From Lactobacillus kefiranofaciens (lineage in GTDB: Bacteria; Bacillota; Bacilli; Lactobacillales; Lactobacillaceae), in contig NZ_FMXC01000019.1 in assembly GCF_900103655.1 (NCBI RefSeq), forward strand, positions 1 to 42,001: a DNA stretch of 42,001 bases. Direction: 5' to 3'. The position numbers were made by a program, and so were the translations under genes. This document shows positions 27,396-36,168 of the stretch, in pieces (positions within the stretch are counted from its first letter, which is position 1; each line of letters opens with the position of its first letter). The notes under the pieces are model-generated. The model had not been told where the DNA came from. It made no database searches and saw only the letters and a list, made by a program, of their open reading frames with translations.

Positions 27396-30383
27396 TTAAT
27401 TATTGCTGTAGAAGCCTTTAGCCTTCAAGCCATAAGCTTGACCTGCCGTCATATCGTATTGAACCATTTCGTAATCGTTCAAAAGTGCTTGCTGTTCTGA
27501 AGTCAATTTCTTTGGATCTACGAAATGACCCTTTTGGTCAACTAATTGGAAGCCTTTGTCACCATTGAAGTTAATGGTAATTGCCGGCAACTTCTGATGT
27601 ACTTCAGTCAACAATGCTTGGTAAGGAGTGACCTTAGAATTAGTCTGCTCTAGCATCATGGCAGTGAAATCACTGGTGTTGACGTAGTTAGTATTGTGCG
27701 TCAACTTGCTCTTAGCACCATGGTCTCTAGCGTACTTATTGGAGTAAATGAAGTAGCGCGTTGAGTGCATTTGAACAGGATACTTGGCAGTGTAGTTCTG
27801 TGACAAGATACTTGGGTAGTGGTCACCATAGAAGACAACCGTAATTGGCTTCTTAATCTTGTCGATCTTGCCGATGAATTGCTTAACTGCCTTATCGGTG
27901 TATTGCGTACCCTTGATGTAAGTTGCCATCTGTTCACGAACAGCAGCAGTATTGAAGAGTTGACCAGACACCTTGCCCATGTATTCATTATTTGGATACC
28001 AGTTGTTGTAAGGCATGTGGTTTTGAATAGAGATCAAGTTAATGAATTGACCACCCTTCATGCTGTTGATTTGTTTCAAACCATTAGTATAAGTAGTGTA
28101 GTCAGAGTTGTAAGTACTCTTGCCCAGCTTCTTTTGGTCAATAATCTTGTACTTAGAACCATCATAAACGAACTTGTTAAACTTAAATCTCTTGTAATCC
28201 TCTACTCTTGAGTAGTAAGTACCAATGAATGGGTGAACGGCTGACTTGTAGCTAAAGTCCATCCCGATGGTTGGGTAGAAGTCGTAGTTAGGTACGATCT
28301 GAACATATGGCGTCAAGGTTGACGTGAACATCCCCATGTTGAAGCCAGTCAAAGTCTCCCATTCCATGTTGGCAGTACCACCACCGTAACCTGCACTAAG
28401 CATGCTACCGTAAGTAGATCTATTCTTCATTGATTGAATAAACTTAACTGGATTTGGTACCTTTGGATCAATCTTAATTGTTGGGAAAGTATATGGATCA
28501 ACAAAACTTTCACTCAAGTTGTAGACAATCGTTTGATCCTTTAAGGTGTTCTTTCTAGTCTTGTTAATTTGGTCTGCTAACTTACTGTACTTGTCATCCA
28601 AATGCTTGATTGTAGATTGTGAGTAGTTAGCTGGTTTGTTCATAATCTGCAAGTCGAAGTAGTTCAGGAAGTTCAACAATGGACCATTAATTTGAATATC
28701 ACGTTCAGGGTTTCTGAATGATTGCTTATTATCAAAACCACGGTTAATGTGATAGATTATTCCACCATCATGGTTAAAGCGCATTGGCGTCATGAATAAT
28801 AGCAAACTGAGCAATGCCCAGATACCGCGTCGCTTCCATGAACCCTTCTTCTTAATTGGAAACTTCACTTCTAAGAAGACAGTCAAGGCAATCACAATGA
28901 CCAAAGCAACAGCGATCATAATGACGGTCTTTTGACCGACCATCGGCAACAAAGTCTTCCAGTTAACGATTTCATCGATTTCAGTTGGGTAAATTGGTTC
29001 ACCACGAAGGTTTAATTTGATCTTGTTGGCAATAGCCCAACCAATCGTAATTACGCTGACCAGAATAGTTGAGATCCAATAACGCGTCGTAATAAAGTAG
29101 AAGATCGCAAACATGGCGTCTAAGAAGATCGCCGTTAAGATAATTGCAAAGAATCTAGTTCCCAACAGGAAGATTACGGCGTTAATGTCTGTCGCAGTCG
29201 TTATCTGAATTCGCAAGTTATCTGATTCAATCAAGAATGATGCAAAACTCAGTACATAGAACCAACCCCAGGTAAGCAGTCTTACTCTATTCTCAACTGC
29301 CCACTTAGTGAAGTTGTCCCATAGATCAACTACAATCTCGGCCAAATTGTTGTGCTTGTTGAAGAAATCAACCGCACGCTTAACTGGCTTAATTCTGAAC
29401 AAATAGCGCTGATACAAATAGTACAAGCCAAAAGCGACAATCATCATAATAATGATCATCAAGAATTTATTAAAACCAGCACTACCAGTGAAGCGGAATG
29501 ACTTAACGAAACCACCAATAATTGGTGCATCCATAAAGATAATGATCGGGATAAAGAAGCGCATTTCTTTAGCGCTATAGCTAACAATGACCTTTCTAAA
29601 GATCAAGAAAGCAGCTAACACCATTAAAAATAGAAATGGTGATGTAATATTACTCAAGAACTTAGGGGCCCAGGAGTAAACGCCACTATGGCCAGATAAA
29701 CGCTGGTACCAATATACGCCGTTGAAGCCGGGCACACCGATGAACATTACAAAGAATGACACGATTCCAGCGAAAATTGACCAGTTAAATACCTTCCTAG
29801 GAATCTTGACGTTAGCTAAAAACATCCCCCAAGCAAAGTAAAGAATCAAATAAACACCATAAATAGAGTAATTGAAGATCATCGTACCCGCACTGGTAGC
29901 AAAGCCCACTACAGTTAATACACTTAGCAGCATTAGGTTTTGCTTAGTAGTGATGCGGTGCTGCAATTCATATATATATGGTTGAGCCAGCATACTAAAA
30001 ATCAAGCCGGCTAGTAATACGGATGTACTGGTTAAAACTGGGAAAAATATACCCCAGAGCTTCCACATATTGAAGCTGCCTGGTCGCTTAAAGAAGTTAA
30101 CCAAATACAAAACTACTAGTGTCACTACTGCCATCATCCAGAATCTGAAGGCTTCAGTTGGATGAACCTTCTTTTTACTGTAGACAGCCCCAAAGACCAT
30201 TGGTACTAGCACCATTGTGCTGCGACCCAATAATCCCGGAATATATCTCATCAAGGTACTCAGTGGCAATCTGCCAAAGGTTTTACCCCATGAGAACATT
30301 TGCACTAGTATGAAGAATGCCGCCACGATTAAACAAATAATCTGGAGAACATTCAGTGTCTTTTTCTTGTTAGTCTCACTCAT
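27396..30383 (-). CDS. LtaS-like sulfatase-family phosphoglycerol transferase with long multi-helix N-terminus
   Basis: A 995-residue membrane protein. The C-terminal extracytoplasmic sulfatase domain (about 615-885) carries the LTA-synthase catalytic set: Glu625 in NLSESF, nucleophile Thr670 in GGGTANMEWE, and Asp854-His855 in YGDHYPSI. LTA synthases transfer glycerol phosphate from phosphatidylglycerol to a teichoic acid chain. Classic LtaS is about 650 residues with five helices; here roughly 570 residues of N-terminus hold about 14 hydrophobic helices, the last group being the LtaS-like ones. The extra helices suggest a fused transporter- or polymerase-like module of unknown role. Last gene downstream of the LCP and plsY-like genes. 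No strong SD is seen. Confidence 0.85.
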   Translation of the reverse strand: MSETNKKKTLNVLQIICLIVAAFFILVQMFSWGKTFGRLPLSTLMRYIPGLLGRSTMVLVPMVFGAVYSKKKVHPTEAFRFWMMAVVTLVVLYLVNFFKRPGSFNMWKLWGIFFPVLTSTSVLLAGLIFSMLAQPYIYELQHRITTKQNLMLLSVLTVVGFATSAGTMIFNYSIYGVYLILYFAWGMFLANVKIPRKVFNWSIFAGIVSFFVMFIGVPGFNGVYWYQRLSGHSGVYSWAPKFLSNITSPFLFLMVLAAFLIFRKVIVSYSAKEMRFFIPIIIFMDAPIIGGFVKSFRFTGSAGFNKFLMIIIMMIVAFGLYYLYQRYLFRIKPVKRAVDFFNKHNNLAEIVVDLWDNFTKWAVENRVRLLTWGWFYVLSFASFLIESDNLRIQITTATDINAVIFLLGTRFFAIILTAIFLDAMFAIFYFITTRYWISTILVSVITIGWAIANKIKLNLRGEPIYPTEIDEIVNWKTLLPMVGQKTVIMIAVALVIVIALTVFLEVKFPIKKKGSWKRRGIWALLSLLLFMTPMRFNHDGGIIYHINRGFDNKQSFRNPERDIQINGPLLNFLNYFDLQIMNKPANYSQSTIKHLDDKYSKLADQINKTRKNTLKDQTIVYNLSESFVDPYTFPTIKIDPKVPNPVKFIQSMKNRSTYGSMLSAGYGGGTANMEWETLTGFNMGMFTSTLTPYVQIVPNYDFYPTIGMDFSYKSAVHPFIGTYYSRVEDYKRFKFNKFVYDGSKYKIIDQKKLGKSTYNSDYTTYTNGLKQINSMKGGQFINLISIQNHMPYNNWYPNNEYMGKVSGQLFNTAAVREQMATYIKGTQYTDKAVKQFIGKIDKIKKPITVVFYGDHYPSILSQNYTAKYPVQMHSTRYFIYSNKYARDHGAKSKLTHNTNYVNTSDFTAMMLEQTNSKVTPYQALLTEVHQKLPAITINFNGDKGFQLVDQKGHFVDPKKLTSEQQALLNDYEMVQYDMTAGQAYGLKAKGFYSNN

Positions 30384-30425
30384 TTTCTAGTTCTATGTCC
30401 TTACTAAAATTTTTTTTGCTATTAC

Positions 30426-31033
30426 TCAATTCTTGATCCCTAACTTTCTCTTAATTGAAAGCAGAATATCGACCTTCTTACCGCGTCCAGTAAAAAAATC
30501 AACGATATCGTGCCAGAACTTAAAGATCATGATTAAAGTAATCACCATAAAGACAATCCCTGCCTCTTGGCTATGCAAAAATTCATCAACACTGAATAAC
30601 AGCATAAACACTAAAGGCGGAATCGTCAAATTTTGCATGATTGCAGTCAAGACTAAAGCAATCAGTAAAGTAGTAAAACCCCCGCGCCAATCATAAAAGA
30701 CCGCGACTTGGGCTTCTACCGCTACGCCTTTGCCTCCCTTAAAGTGATCCCAAATGGGGAAGCAATGGCCTAAAATTAAGCCTAAGCCAGCAAAGGCAAT
30801 ATTAATATGCGCCGGGAAGACAAAATAAACAAGGCAATCAAACTCTTCAGTAAATCGCCTATACAGGTCATGATTCCCCATTTTTTGCCAAAGACGGCAC
30901 CCATATTAGCCGTCCCTGGATTATGGGAGCCATATTCAGTGGGGTTGATCTTTAAGAAAATCTTCCCCACGACCATAGCAGTCAAAAAGTTCCTAAAGAC
31001 ATAGCCAATGATTGTGGAATACAACTGATCCAT
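30426..31033 (-). pseudogene. plsY: Glycerol-3-phosphate acyltransferase (PlsY)-like, frameshifted
   Basis: PlsY makes lysophosphatidic acid from acyl-phosphate and glycerol-3-phosphate in the membrane. Two overlapping frames together give one protein of about 202 residues. Frame 1 (from ATG 31033) has YGSHNPGTANMG, a divergent form of the GSGNPGATN motif, and runs to DLLKSLIALFI. Frame 2 continues with FVFPAHINIAFAGLG, then the conserved LGHCFPIWDHFKGGKGVAV. The switch lies at a T4 run on the coding strand (30825-30822); restoring one T joins the frames. The ATG overlaps the LCP stop in TAATG. The divergent motif suggests a paralogue, with an essential plsY elsewhere. Confidence 0.85.
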
Positions 31034-32139
31034 TAATTATCGCCTGCCTCGGTATAGTCATAAATATGATATTTTTGCGTCTTGCTGCTCTTAAAACTAA
31101 AGCCATTAGCTTCATTTCGCTTATTTTGATAAGTTTCATTATTATCAACCTTGGCCTCAGGCAAGTCTAATTCTGTCCGCACTAAATTAGAAATACGCTG
31201 CAATTCGCTAGTTGGCTGCACTTGGTAAGCCGCATCCTTGATCATCGCATTATAGCCGTGCAGGTAATCACTTGAGGAATGATCGGCGCAGCCACGATAA
31301 TTCATGGCAATCTGTTGTAAAGCACTAAACGGCAAATTAGTCCGCACGTTGCTGGAAACAGAGGTTAAGATCGAGTCTAGATTCGATAAAGAACTGACTG
31401 AGACGGCTTTTTTAATCAAAGTAATAATTACCTGACGTTGACGCTCTTGACGGCCATAATCGCCCCTAGGATCGTCATAACGCATTCTAGAGTAAGCCAA
31501 CGCTGCGGCTCCTCCCATATGCATCAGTTTACCTTTTTTAAAGACATAGCCGCCATATTCAAAACTCAGAGTTGGTCGAATATTAATTCCGCCAACATAG
31601 CGAATCATCTTCATGATTCCGCCCATATTAACGACAGCGTAATACTTGATCGGCACATTGATTAACTCAGAAACCGAAGCCATTGACATCTTAGCTCCGC
31701 CTAGTTCATAAGCGGCATTGATCTTCTCAATTCTAGTCGGCGTCTCACCAATCATCTGCGCCATCGTATCTCGCAGAATCGAGACCAAGGTATAATGCTT
31801 CTTGGCCGGATTAACGACAGCCAGAATCATGGTATCCGTTCGTCCGCGCTTCTCCGTTCTCTTCAAGGCTCCCGTGTCTGTCCCCATTAGTAAAACGGCA
31901 AAACGCTTTTTGCCATTGAATTCACCGGTCGTCTTGACTGCGTTATGGGGATCATAGGTCTGATCAACGGCCTTTTTCGTCTTGAAATAAATTGAGGCGA
32001 AGTAGCCAGCCACTGCAATTACCGCAATTAAAGCAATAACGCCTGTCACCCATGCCCATACATGATGATTTTTATATTGATGGTTTTGCACTCGAGTTGC
32101 ACTCGGATGTGCTTCTCTTTCTTCTCTTCTACTTCTCAT
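31033..32139 (-). CDS. LytR-CpsA-Psr (LCP) family wall-polymer ligase
   Basis: LCP enzymes attach teichoic acids or polysaccharides to peptidoglycan outside the cell. The 368-residue protein has a basic cytoplasmic N-tail, one transmembrane helix at about 28-50, and the LCP domain from about 80 to 270. Motif residues for binding the polyprenyl-phosphate donor are visible: MGTD, RGRTDTM, SILRDT and the YSRMRYDDPRGDYGRQERQR block with its arginines. It begins a run of envelope genes (LCP, plsY-like, LtaS-like), and its stop overlaps the next start. Confidence 0.93.
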   Translation of the reverse strand: MRSRREEREAHPSATRVQNHQYKNHHVWAWVTGVIALIAVIAVAGYFASIYFKTKKAVDQTYDPHNAVKTTGEFNGKKRFAVLLMGTDTGALKRTEKRGRTDTMILAVVNPAKKHYTLVSILRDTMAQMIGETPTRIEKINAAYELGGAKMSMASVSELINVPIKYYAVVNMGGIMKMIRYVGGINIRPTLSFEYGGYVFKKGKLMHMGGAAALAYSRMRYDDPRGDYGRQERQRQVIITLIKKAVSVSSLSNLDSILTSVSSNVRTNLPFSALQQIAMNYRGCADHSSSDYLHGYNAMIKDAAYQVQPTSELQRISNLVRTELDLPEAKVDNNETYQNKRNEANGFSFKSSKTQKYHIYDYTEAGDN

Positions 32140-32177
32140 AAATTATTCCTATGTAAATTCACATTGAGTGTATTATA

Positions 32178-32211
32178 ACAAAAAAAGCAAATCATCGCTG
32201 ACCTGCTTTCA
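32178..32211 (-). terminator. Terminator after the mutarotase-like gene
   Basis: Minus-strand GAAAGCAG with an AT-mixed loop and TTGCTTTTTTT forms a short stem followed by T7, between the mutarotase-like stop at 32239 and the LCP gene. Confidence 0.5.
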
Positions 32212-32238
32212 ATATCTTATTAAAATCGTTACTAATTT

Positions 32239-32799
32239 TTACTTTAAAGTCAAGGTTAAAACAAATTCGCGGATTTTTTCAGCCTCTAATTCAACCTTAT
32301 TCGTAAAAGCAGTAACCTTGCCATCCTCTGCATTCAGCTTAAAATCAGTCGAAGCCACATCAATTGCATGCTCTTCACCAATTAAGCTAATTTTATTCAC
32401 GCTGCTTTGGCTTGACCAAGCAATTGGAAAAACAAAGCCTAAGGAAAATGGCAACTCCTTATGTGAAGAATTCTTGAGATAAAAGGATACCTTCACCTGA
32501 TTCCCCTCCAAGGAATAGGTCGTCATTACTTCAAAATGATAGGGAAAACTCTGATAGCTCTCCGGCGTATCAATTAAAGTCAAACTCACTCGCGTATCGC
32601 CCTTATCAACGACTGTCCAAGGCAGCTTGCTGGCCCAGTTGTTGTCGCCATCAATCACTGGAAAAGCAATTGCCATACCCTCTTTTGCCTCTTGATCATT
32701 GAGATAATCATAATTATCGCTTTCAGACACAAGATGAGCCATCCGGGCCCCATTCTCGTCAATAGAGACTTGCAAGAGAGAATTATCAATTGTTTGCAT
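32239..32799 (-). CDS. Short aldose-1-epimerase (galactose mutarotase)-like protein
   Basis: A 186-residue protein resembling aldose epimerases of the LacX type in its beginning (LLQVSIDENGARMAHLV) and in the PYHFEVMTTYSLEGNQVKV strand region. Family members are usually 290-340 residues. The usual GGHPAF segment that holds a key His is here FSLGFVFPIAWSS, without His-Pro, and much of the second half is missing. The frame is clean and ends at a terminator, so it looks like a compact, probably non-catalytic, sugar-binding member rather than a fresh truncation. It lies downstream of pcp on the same strand. Confidence 0.65.
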   Translation of the reverse strand: MQTIDNSLLQVSIDENGARMAHLVSESDNYDYLNDQEAKEGMAIAFPVIDGDNNWASKLPWTVVDKGDTRVSLTLIDTPESYQSFPYHFEVMTTYSLEGNQVKVSFYLKNSSHKELPFSLGFVFPIAWSSQSSVNKISLIGEEHAIDVASTDFKLNAEDGKVTAFTNKVELEAEKIREFVLTLTLK

Positions 32800-32861
32800 A
32801 TTTTTCTCCCAACTTTACTCTTACGACAAAAATAGCACTTACAAGGGGTAACTGTCAATTT

Positions 32862-33464
32862 TTAGTCATGAATTGCTTCCTTAATAGCTGCAGTCAAGCC
32901 GGTAACCATATCGTTCAAACTCATTGAAGGCCGGCGACCATTCTTAACTTGATTAGGCAAAAACGGGATGTGAATGAAACCTGCTTTCAAATCAGGGAAC
33001 TCGTGCACGCGCATGTATTGCACTTCATAGAATAAGTGATTGCAGACATAAGTGCCCGCGGAATTAGATACCATGGCTGGAATGCCTACTTGACGAATCG
33101 CGGTTACCATCTGTTTAATCGGCAATTGAGTAAAATAGCCGTCTGCACCGTCTGTTTCAATTTTGCCTTCTTTTGGTCCCTTGCCCGAATTATCAGGCGT
33201 AGAGCCAGCTTGAAAGTTAATGGCGATTCTTTCTGGCGTAATCGCGCTCCGGCCACCGGCTTGACCCACATTGATTACCATATCTGGCTTTTCCTGCTCG
33301 ATTTTGGCTTTAACCACTTGCGCGCTTTGGTAAAAAATAGTAGGAACTTCTAGCTTAATAATTTCATTTCCATCGATTGCATCCGGTAATTTCTTCACTG
33401 CCTCAATCGCAGGATTAACCTTTTCACCGCCAAATGGATCGAATCCAGTAACTAAAATTTTCAT
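32862..33464 (-). CDS. pcp: Pyrrolidone-carboxylate (pyroglutamyl) peptidase
   Basis: Removes N-terminal pyroglutamate from peptides in the cytoplasm (C15 family). From ATG 33464 ([13 protein letters not shown]) the protein has 200 residues; the longer frame to 33533 would cover an AT-rich promoter-like region and was rejected. The catalytic triad is complete: Glu78 in TPERIA, Cys141 in [11 protein letters not shown] and His165 in GFIHIPFLP. The SD is weak (AGAAAGAAG). Together with Opp and the PepE-type enzymes it fits peptide scavenging. Confidence 0.94.
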   Translation of the reverse strand: MKILVTGFDPFGGEKVNPAIEAVKKLPDAIDGNEIIKLEVPTIFYQSAQVVKAKIEQEKPDMVINVGQAGGRSAITPERIAINFQAGSTPDNSGKGPKEGKIETDGADGYFTQLPIKQMVTAIRQVGIPAMVSNSAGTYVCNHLFYEVQYMRVHEFPDLKAGFIHIPFLPNQVKNGRRPSMSLNDMVTGLTAAIKEAIHD

Positions 33465-33520
33465 TTTTCTAGCTTCTTTCTTAGAAAAAAATGGCAGAAT
33501 TTCTTTATTTATAATATAAT

Positions 33521-33613
33521 AGACTTGTTCCAAAATTATGAAAATAAAAATTTAGAATTATAGTTTTTGGAGCAAGTTGACAGATTAGGACGTCCTGAAT
33601 GGACGTCTTTTTT
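33521..33613 (+). ncRNA. Candidate small RNA with two hairpins and terminator
   Basis: On the plus strand, a 13-bp stem (acttgttccaaaa 33523-33535 with ttttggagcaagt 33565-33577, one G-T pair) is followed by a 10-nt linker and a perfect 7-bp terminator hairpin (gacgtcc/ggacgtc, loop tgaat) with a T7 run at 33607-33613. A TATAAT (33515-33520 or 33510-33515) lies just before it, without a good -35. No open frame with an SD fits inside. The T-run is on the plus side, against the direction of pcp and gpmA, so it is not their terminator. Transcription is unproven. Confidence 0.4.
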
Positions 33614-33620
33614 CTGTACA

Positions 33621-33650
33621 AAAAAACTTCGAAATTAATCGAAGTTCTTT
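33621..33650 (-). terminator. Terminator after gpmA
   Basis: Minus-strand AACTTCGA, 6-nt loop, TCGAAGTT, then a T-run ending near 33621; 26 nt after the gpmA stop. Confidence 0.85.
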
Positions 33651-33675
33651 TAGTGTGAATAACTACTATATTTAA

Positions 33676-34368
33676 TTAGTCGTCTAACTTTTCCTTCTTA
33701 ACAACATCTAAGTTCTCGTCGAAGGTGTAAACAACTGGTTCACCGGTCTTCATTTCAAGGTTCATGATGTCGTCGTCAGAAATGTTTTCGATGTACTTGG
33801 TCAAAGCACGAAGTGAGTTACCGTGAGCTGCGATAATTACGTTCTTGCCGTCAAGTAAGTCTGGAGCAATGTGATCTTCCCAGAATGGCATTACACGGTC
33901 AAGACATACATGCAAGTTTTCGCACTTAGGCACGATGTGTGGGTCCAAGTTTGCGTAACGACGGTCATGTGCTTGACTGAATTCGTTGTCATCATCAATA
34001 GCTGGTGGCAAAATATCGTATGAACGACGCCAAATGTGAACTTGTTCATCACCGTACTTTTCAGCAGTCTTCTTCTTGTTCAAACCTTGTAAAGCACCGT
34101 AGTGACGTTCGTTAAGTCTCCAGGTCTTCATTTCTGGAATCCAAAGTTGGCCACTTTCTTCCAATGCGTAGTGCAAAGTCTTGATAGCACGAGTTAATAA
34201 TGAAGTGTAAGCTTGATCAAATTCAAGACCGTGTTCCTTGATTAAACGACCAGCCTTCTTAGCTTCTTCAACACCTTTTTCTGAAAGGTTAACGTCAACC
34301 CAACCAGTAAATTGGTTTGAAAGGTTCCATTCACTTTGTCCGTGACGAATTAAAACTAATTTTGACAT
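33676..34368 (-). CDS. gpmA: 2,3-bisphosphoglycerate-dependent phosphoglycerate mutase
   Basis: Glycolytic enzyme interconverting 3- and 2-phosphoglycerate. The start is ATG 34368 ([15 protein letters not shown]), with AAAGGAGA before it; an earlier ATG at 34404 has no SD. The protein has 230 residues. Phosphohistidine His9 sits in RHG, the acid in RLNERHYG, and the second catalytic His in [11 protein letters not shown]. Codon use looks optimised relative to its neighbours, as expected for a highly expressed enzyme. Monocistronic. Confidence 0.96.
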   Translation of the reverse strand: MSKLVLIRHGQSEWNLSNQFTGWVDVNLSEKGVEEAKKAGRLIKEHGLEFDQAYTSLLTRAIKTLHYALEESGQLWIPEMKTWRLNERHYGALQGLNKKKTAEKYGDEQVHIWRRSYDILPPAIDDDNEFSQAHDRRYANLDPHIVPKCENLHVCLDRVMPFWEDHIAPDLLDGKNVIIAAHGNSLRALTKYIENISDDDIMNLEMKTGEPVVYTFDENLDVVKKEKLDD

Positions 34369-34534
34369 GAAATATCTCCTTTTAATATTCAATGTTTCAT
34401 CCATATTTTACACATTTCACCGTTTTTTTCATAGAGATATGAGCAAAAAAACAGCAAAATTTGAACTATCTTTCCATTATTTGCTTTTTTGTGCTAATTT
34501 AGAACAGAAATATCTAATACAAGAAGTGGTAAAA

Positions 34535-35284
34535 ATGAAAAATAAAAAATTTTTAGTTGCGTTAGTCGGTTTCTTGGCTCTATTTTTGGCAGGGTGTGCT
34601 CATTCAAGTCAAAAGAAGCAAAATACGTTGCCTTCTGCTAAAACTATCCTAACCAACGCGCAAAAGACCAAATTCAAGTCCATGCATGCCAATTGGGCGG
34701 AAAAAAGCAGCGGTAAGATAATGCAAAAAGCCGAGGCACAATATGTTAAAAATCCCACGGTGGTCTACACTAACGTCTCAACGACGGGAAATCACTACAA
34801 GATGTGGATTGAAGGCAAGAATAATTATATTCAAATGAAGGGAACTAGCACCAATCGCTGGTTCAAGACCAAGCTCAGTAAGAACAGCTCTTATTCTGTA
34901 ATTACAGACAACTTAAACAATATGCTCGTGCCCTTTACCGACATTGCTAAAATCTTTAAGGTTAAGCGGGCCGGCACCAATTATGTTTTAATCTACCAAG
35001 GCAACAGCAAGAAAATCTGGAATGCCATTATTTCAGACTCTGCCATTACTTCTCTAATTGGTATTGACTTAGATGACGTCAAGCCAATTAAGCATAATAT
35101 CAAGATCGATGTCGATCACAATTACAGCGTTAACAATGTGAAAGTTGCTTCCACCTATAAAGACGATGGCAAGATTAAGACCTTCACCATGAATGCCGAC
35201 CAAATCAATCAGATTAAACAGCTATCTGTTCCTAATAATATTAAGAAATCTGCTGTTGATTTAGGCAAGCTAGACAAAAAATAA
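34535..35284 (+). CDS. Putative lipoprotein (LolA/DUF6612-like), copy 1
   Basis: A 249-residue secreted lipoprotein. The start at 34535 gives signal peptide MKNKKFLVALVGFLALFLAGC with lipobox LAGC (Cys21); a longer upstream frame was rejected because it would place this signal inside. The mature part reads as beta-rich repeats (YKMWIEGKNNYIQMKG, NRWFKTKL) like LppX/LolA-fold lipoproteins described as DUF6612. The function is unknown. It shares layout with the next gene and is divergent from gpmA. Confidence 0.75.
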   Translation: MKNKKFLVALVGFLALFLAGCAHSSQKKQNTLPSAKTILTNAQKTKFKSMHANWAEKSSGKIMQKAEAQYVKNPTVVYTNVSTTGNHYKMWIEGKNNYIQMKGTSTNRWFKTKLSKNSSYSVITDNLNNMLVPFTDIAKIFKVKRAGTNYVLIYQGNSKKIWNAIISDSAITSLIGIDLDDVKPIKHNIKIDVDHNYSVNNVKVASTYKDDGKIKTFTMNADQINQIKQLSVPNNIKKSAVDLGKLDKK

Positions 35285-35292
35285 TTAACCAA

Positions 35293-35329
35293 AATAAGCC
35301 CGATTCTGTCAATGGGATCGGACTTTTCG
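35293..35329 (+). terminator. Terminator between the two lipoprotein genes
   Basis: A stem of AAGCCCGAT with ATCGGACTT (one mismatch), 11-nt loop, and TTTT. It runs directly into the -10 box of the next gene. Confidence 0.65.
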
Positions 35330-35330
35330 T

Positions 35331-35336
35331 TATAAT
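35331..35336 (+). promoter_or_regulatory. -10 box of the second lipoprotein gene
   Basis: TATAAT just downstream of the terminator T-run; the spacer and -35 position fall within the terminator hairpin (GTCAAT at 17 bp). ATG follows at 35365 with AGGAG. Confidence 0.4.
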
Positions 35337-35364
35337 GGACATAGCAAAATATAGGAGAAAAATT

Positions 35365-36156
35365 ATGAAATTCAAAAAAACACTTATTGGTATTTCTTTA
35401 GCCGCTTTATTCTTATTAGGTGGCTGCAGCAAGCAACAGAAAAAAGCTAAGCCGGCTTTAACTAAGACCCAGGTTGTTAAAAAAGTTAAACAGAACTTCA
35501 AGAGCGGACAAGTAATTCAGTCTGTTACTTTAGGCACTGATACGTCAAAGCAAGTGGCCTTAGCCAACACGAACTTTGGTGGTGACTCAACCGTTTATCA
35601 CATCACTAATCAAACTACTAGCAAGGGCAAAACTCGCTCTAGTGAAGAATGGGTTAATTTAAACAACGTCTATATCAATGGCCAAGACACTTGGTACAAG
35701 GCCGACCTAGAAAAATTAACTGGGCATAATTACGCTGACTTAACAGACGCCATCATGAACAATCACTTAATTACCAACCCAAGTGAGAAACTGGTCGACG
35801 CCTACAAGCTGAAGCGCAATAAGGGAACTTACACTCTTACCGCTAAATTGACAGATAAGAAGCTGATGAAGAAAGCCGCTGCGCCAATCTTTAACACTAC
35901 TCCACAAAGCACGGCTCAGGCCAAAGTCTTCAAGCAAATTCAAAAGCTAGGCAAATATCAAGACATGTCGGTTAAGGCAGTCGTTAAGAATGATAAATTA
36001 TCTACCTTCACCGTCTTCATCAACATGAAATTAGGTAAATTAATGCACGTTAAGGTTGGACAAAGCTACGGCAACTTCGGCAGCCACGACTTCTTAAAAG
36101 TTCCATCAGATGCTACGAATGCCAAGGATTTACCAATTACTAACAAAAAGAAATAA
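35365..36156 (+). CDS. Putative lipoprotein (LolA/DUF6612-like), copy 2
   Basis: A 263-residue lipoprotein starting at 35365 (AGGAG upstream) with signal MKFKKTLIGISLAALFLLGGC and lipobox LGGC (Cys21). The mature protein shares the plan of the preceding one: helix after the lipid anchor (KTQVVKKVKQNFKSG), then strands with SEEWVNLNNVYINGQDTWYKAD. This is the pattern of DUF6612/LolA-like envelope proteins, possibly lipid or wall-polymer binding, but no function can be read. Ends 12 bp before the oxidoreductase gene, so they are probably co-transcribed. Confidence 0.75.
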   Translation: MKFKKTLIGISLAALFLLGGCSKQQKKAKPALTKTQVVKKVKQNFKSGQVIQSVTLGTDTSKQVALANTNFGGDSTVYHITNQTTSKGKTRSSEEWVNLNNVYINGQDTWYKADLEKLTGHNYADLTDAIMNNHLITNPSEKLVDAYKLKRNKGTYTLTAKLTDKKLMKKAAAPIFNTTPQSTAQAKVFKQIQKLGKYQDMSVKAVVKNDKLSTFTVFINMKLGKLMHVKVGQSYGNFGSHDFLKVPSDATNAKDLPITNKKK

Positions 36157-36168
36157 GGTTTTAAAATA

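Noticed and set aside
27819-28211. Open frame of 130 codons on the plus strand within the LtaS-like gene
   Set aside because: Antisense to the catalytic domain, which has complete motifs and consistent codon use.
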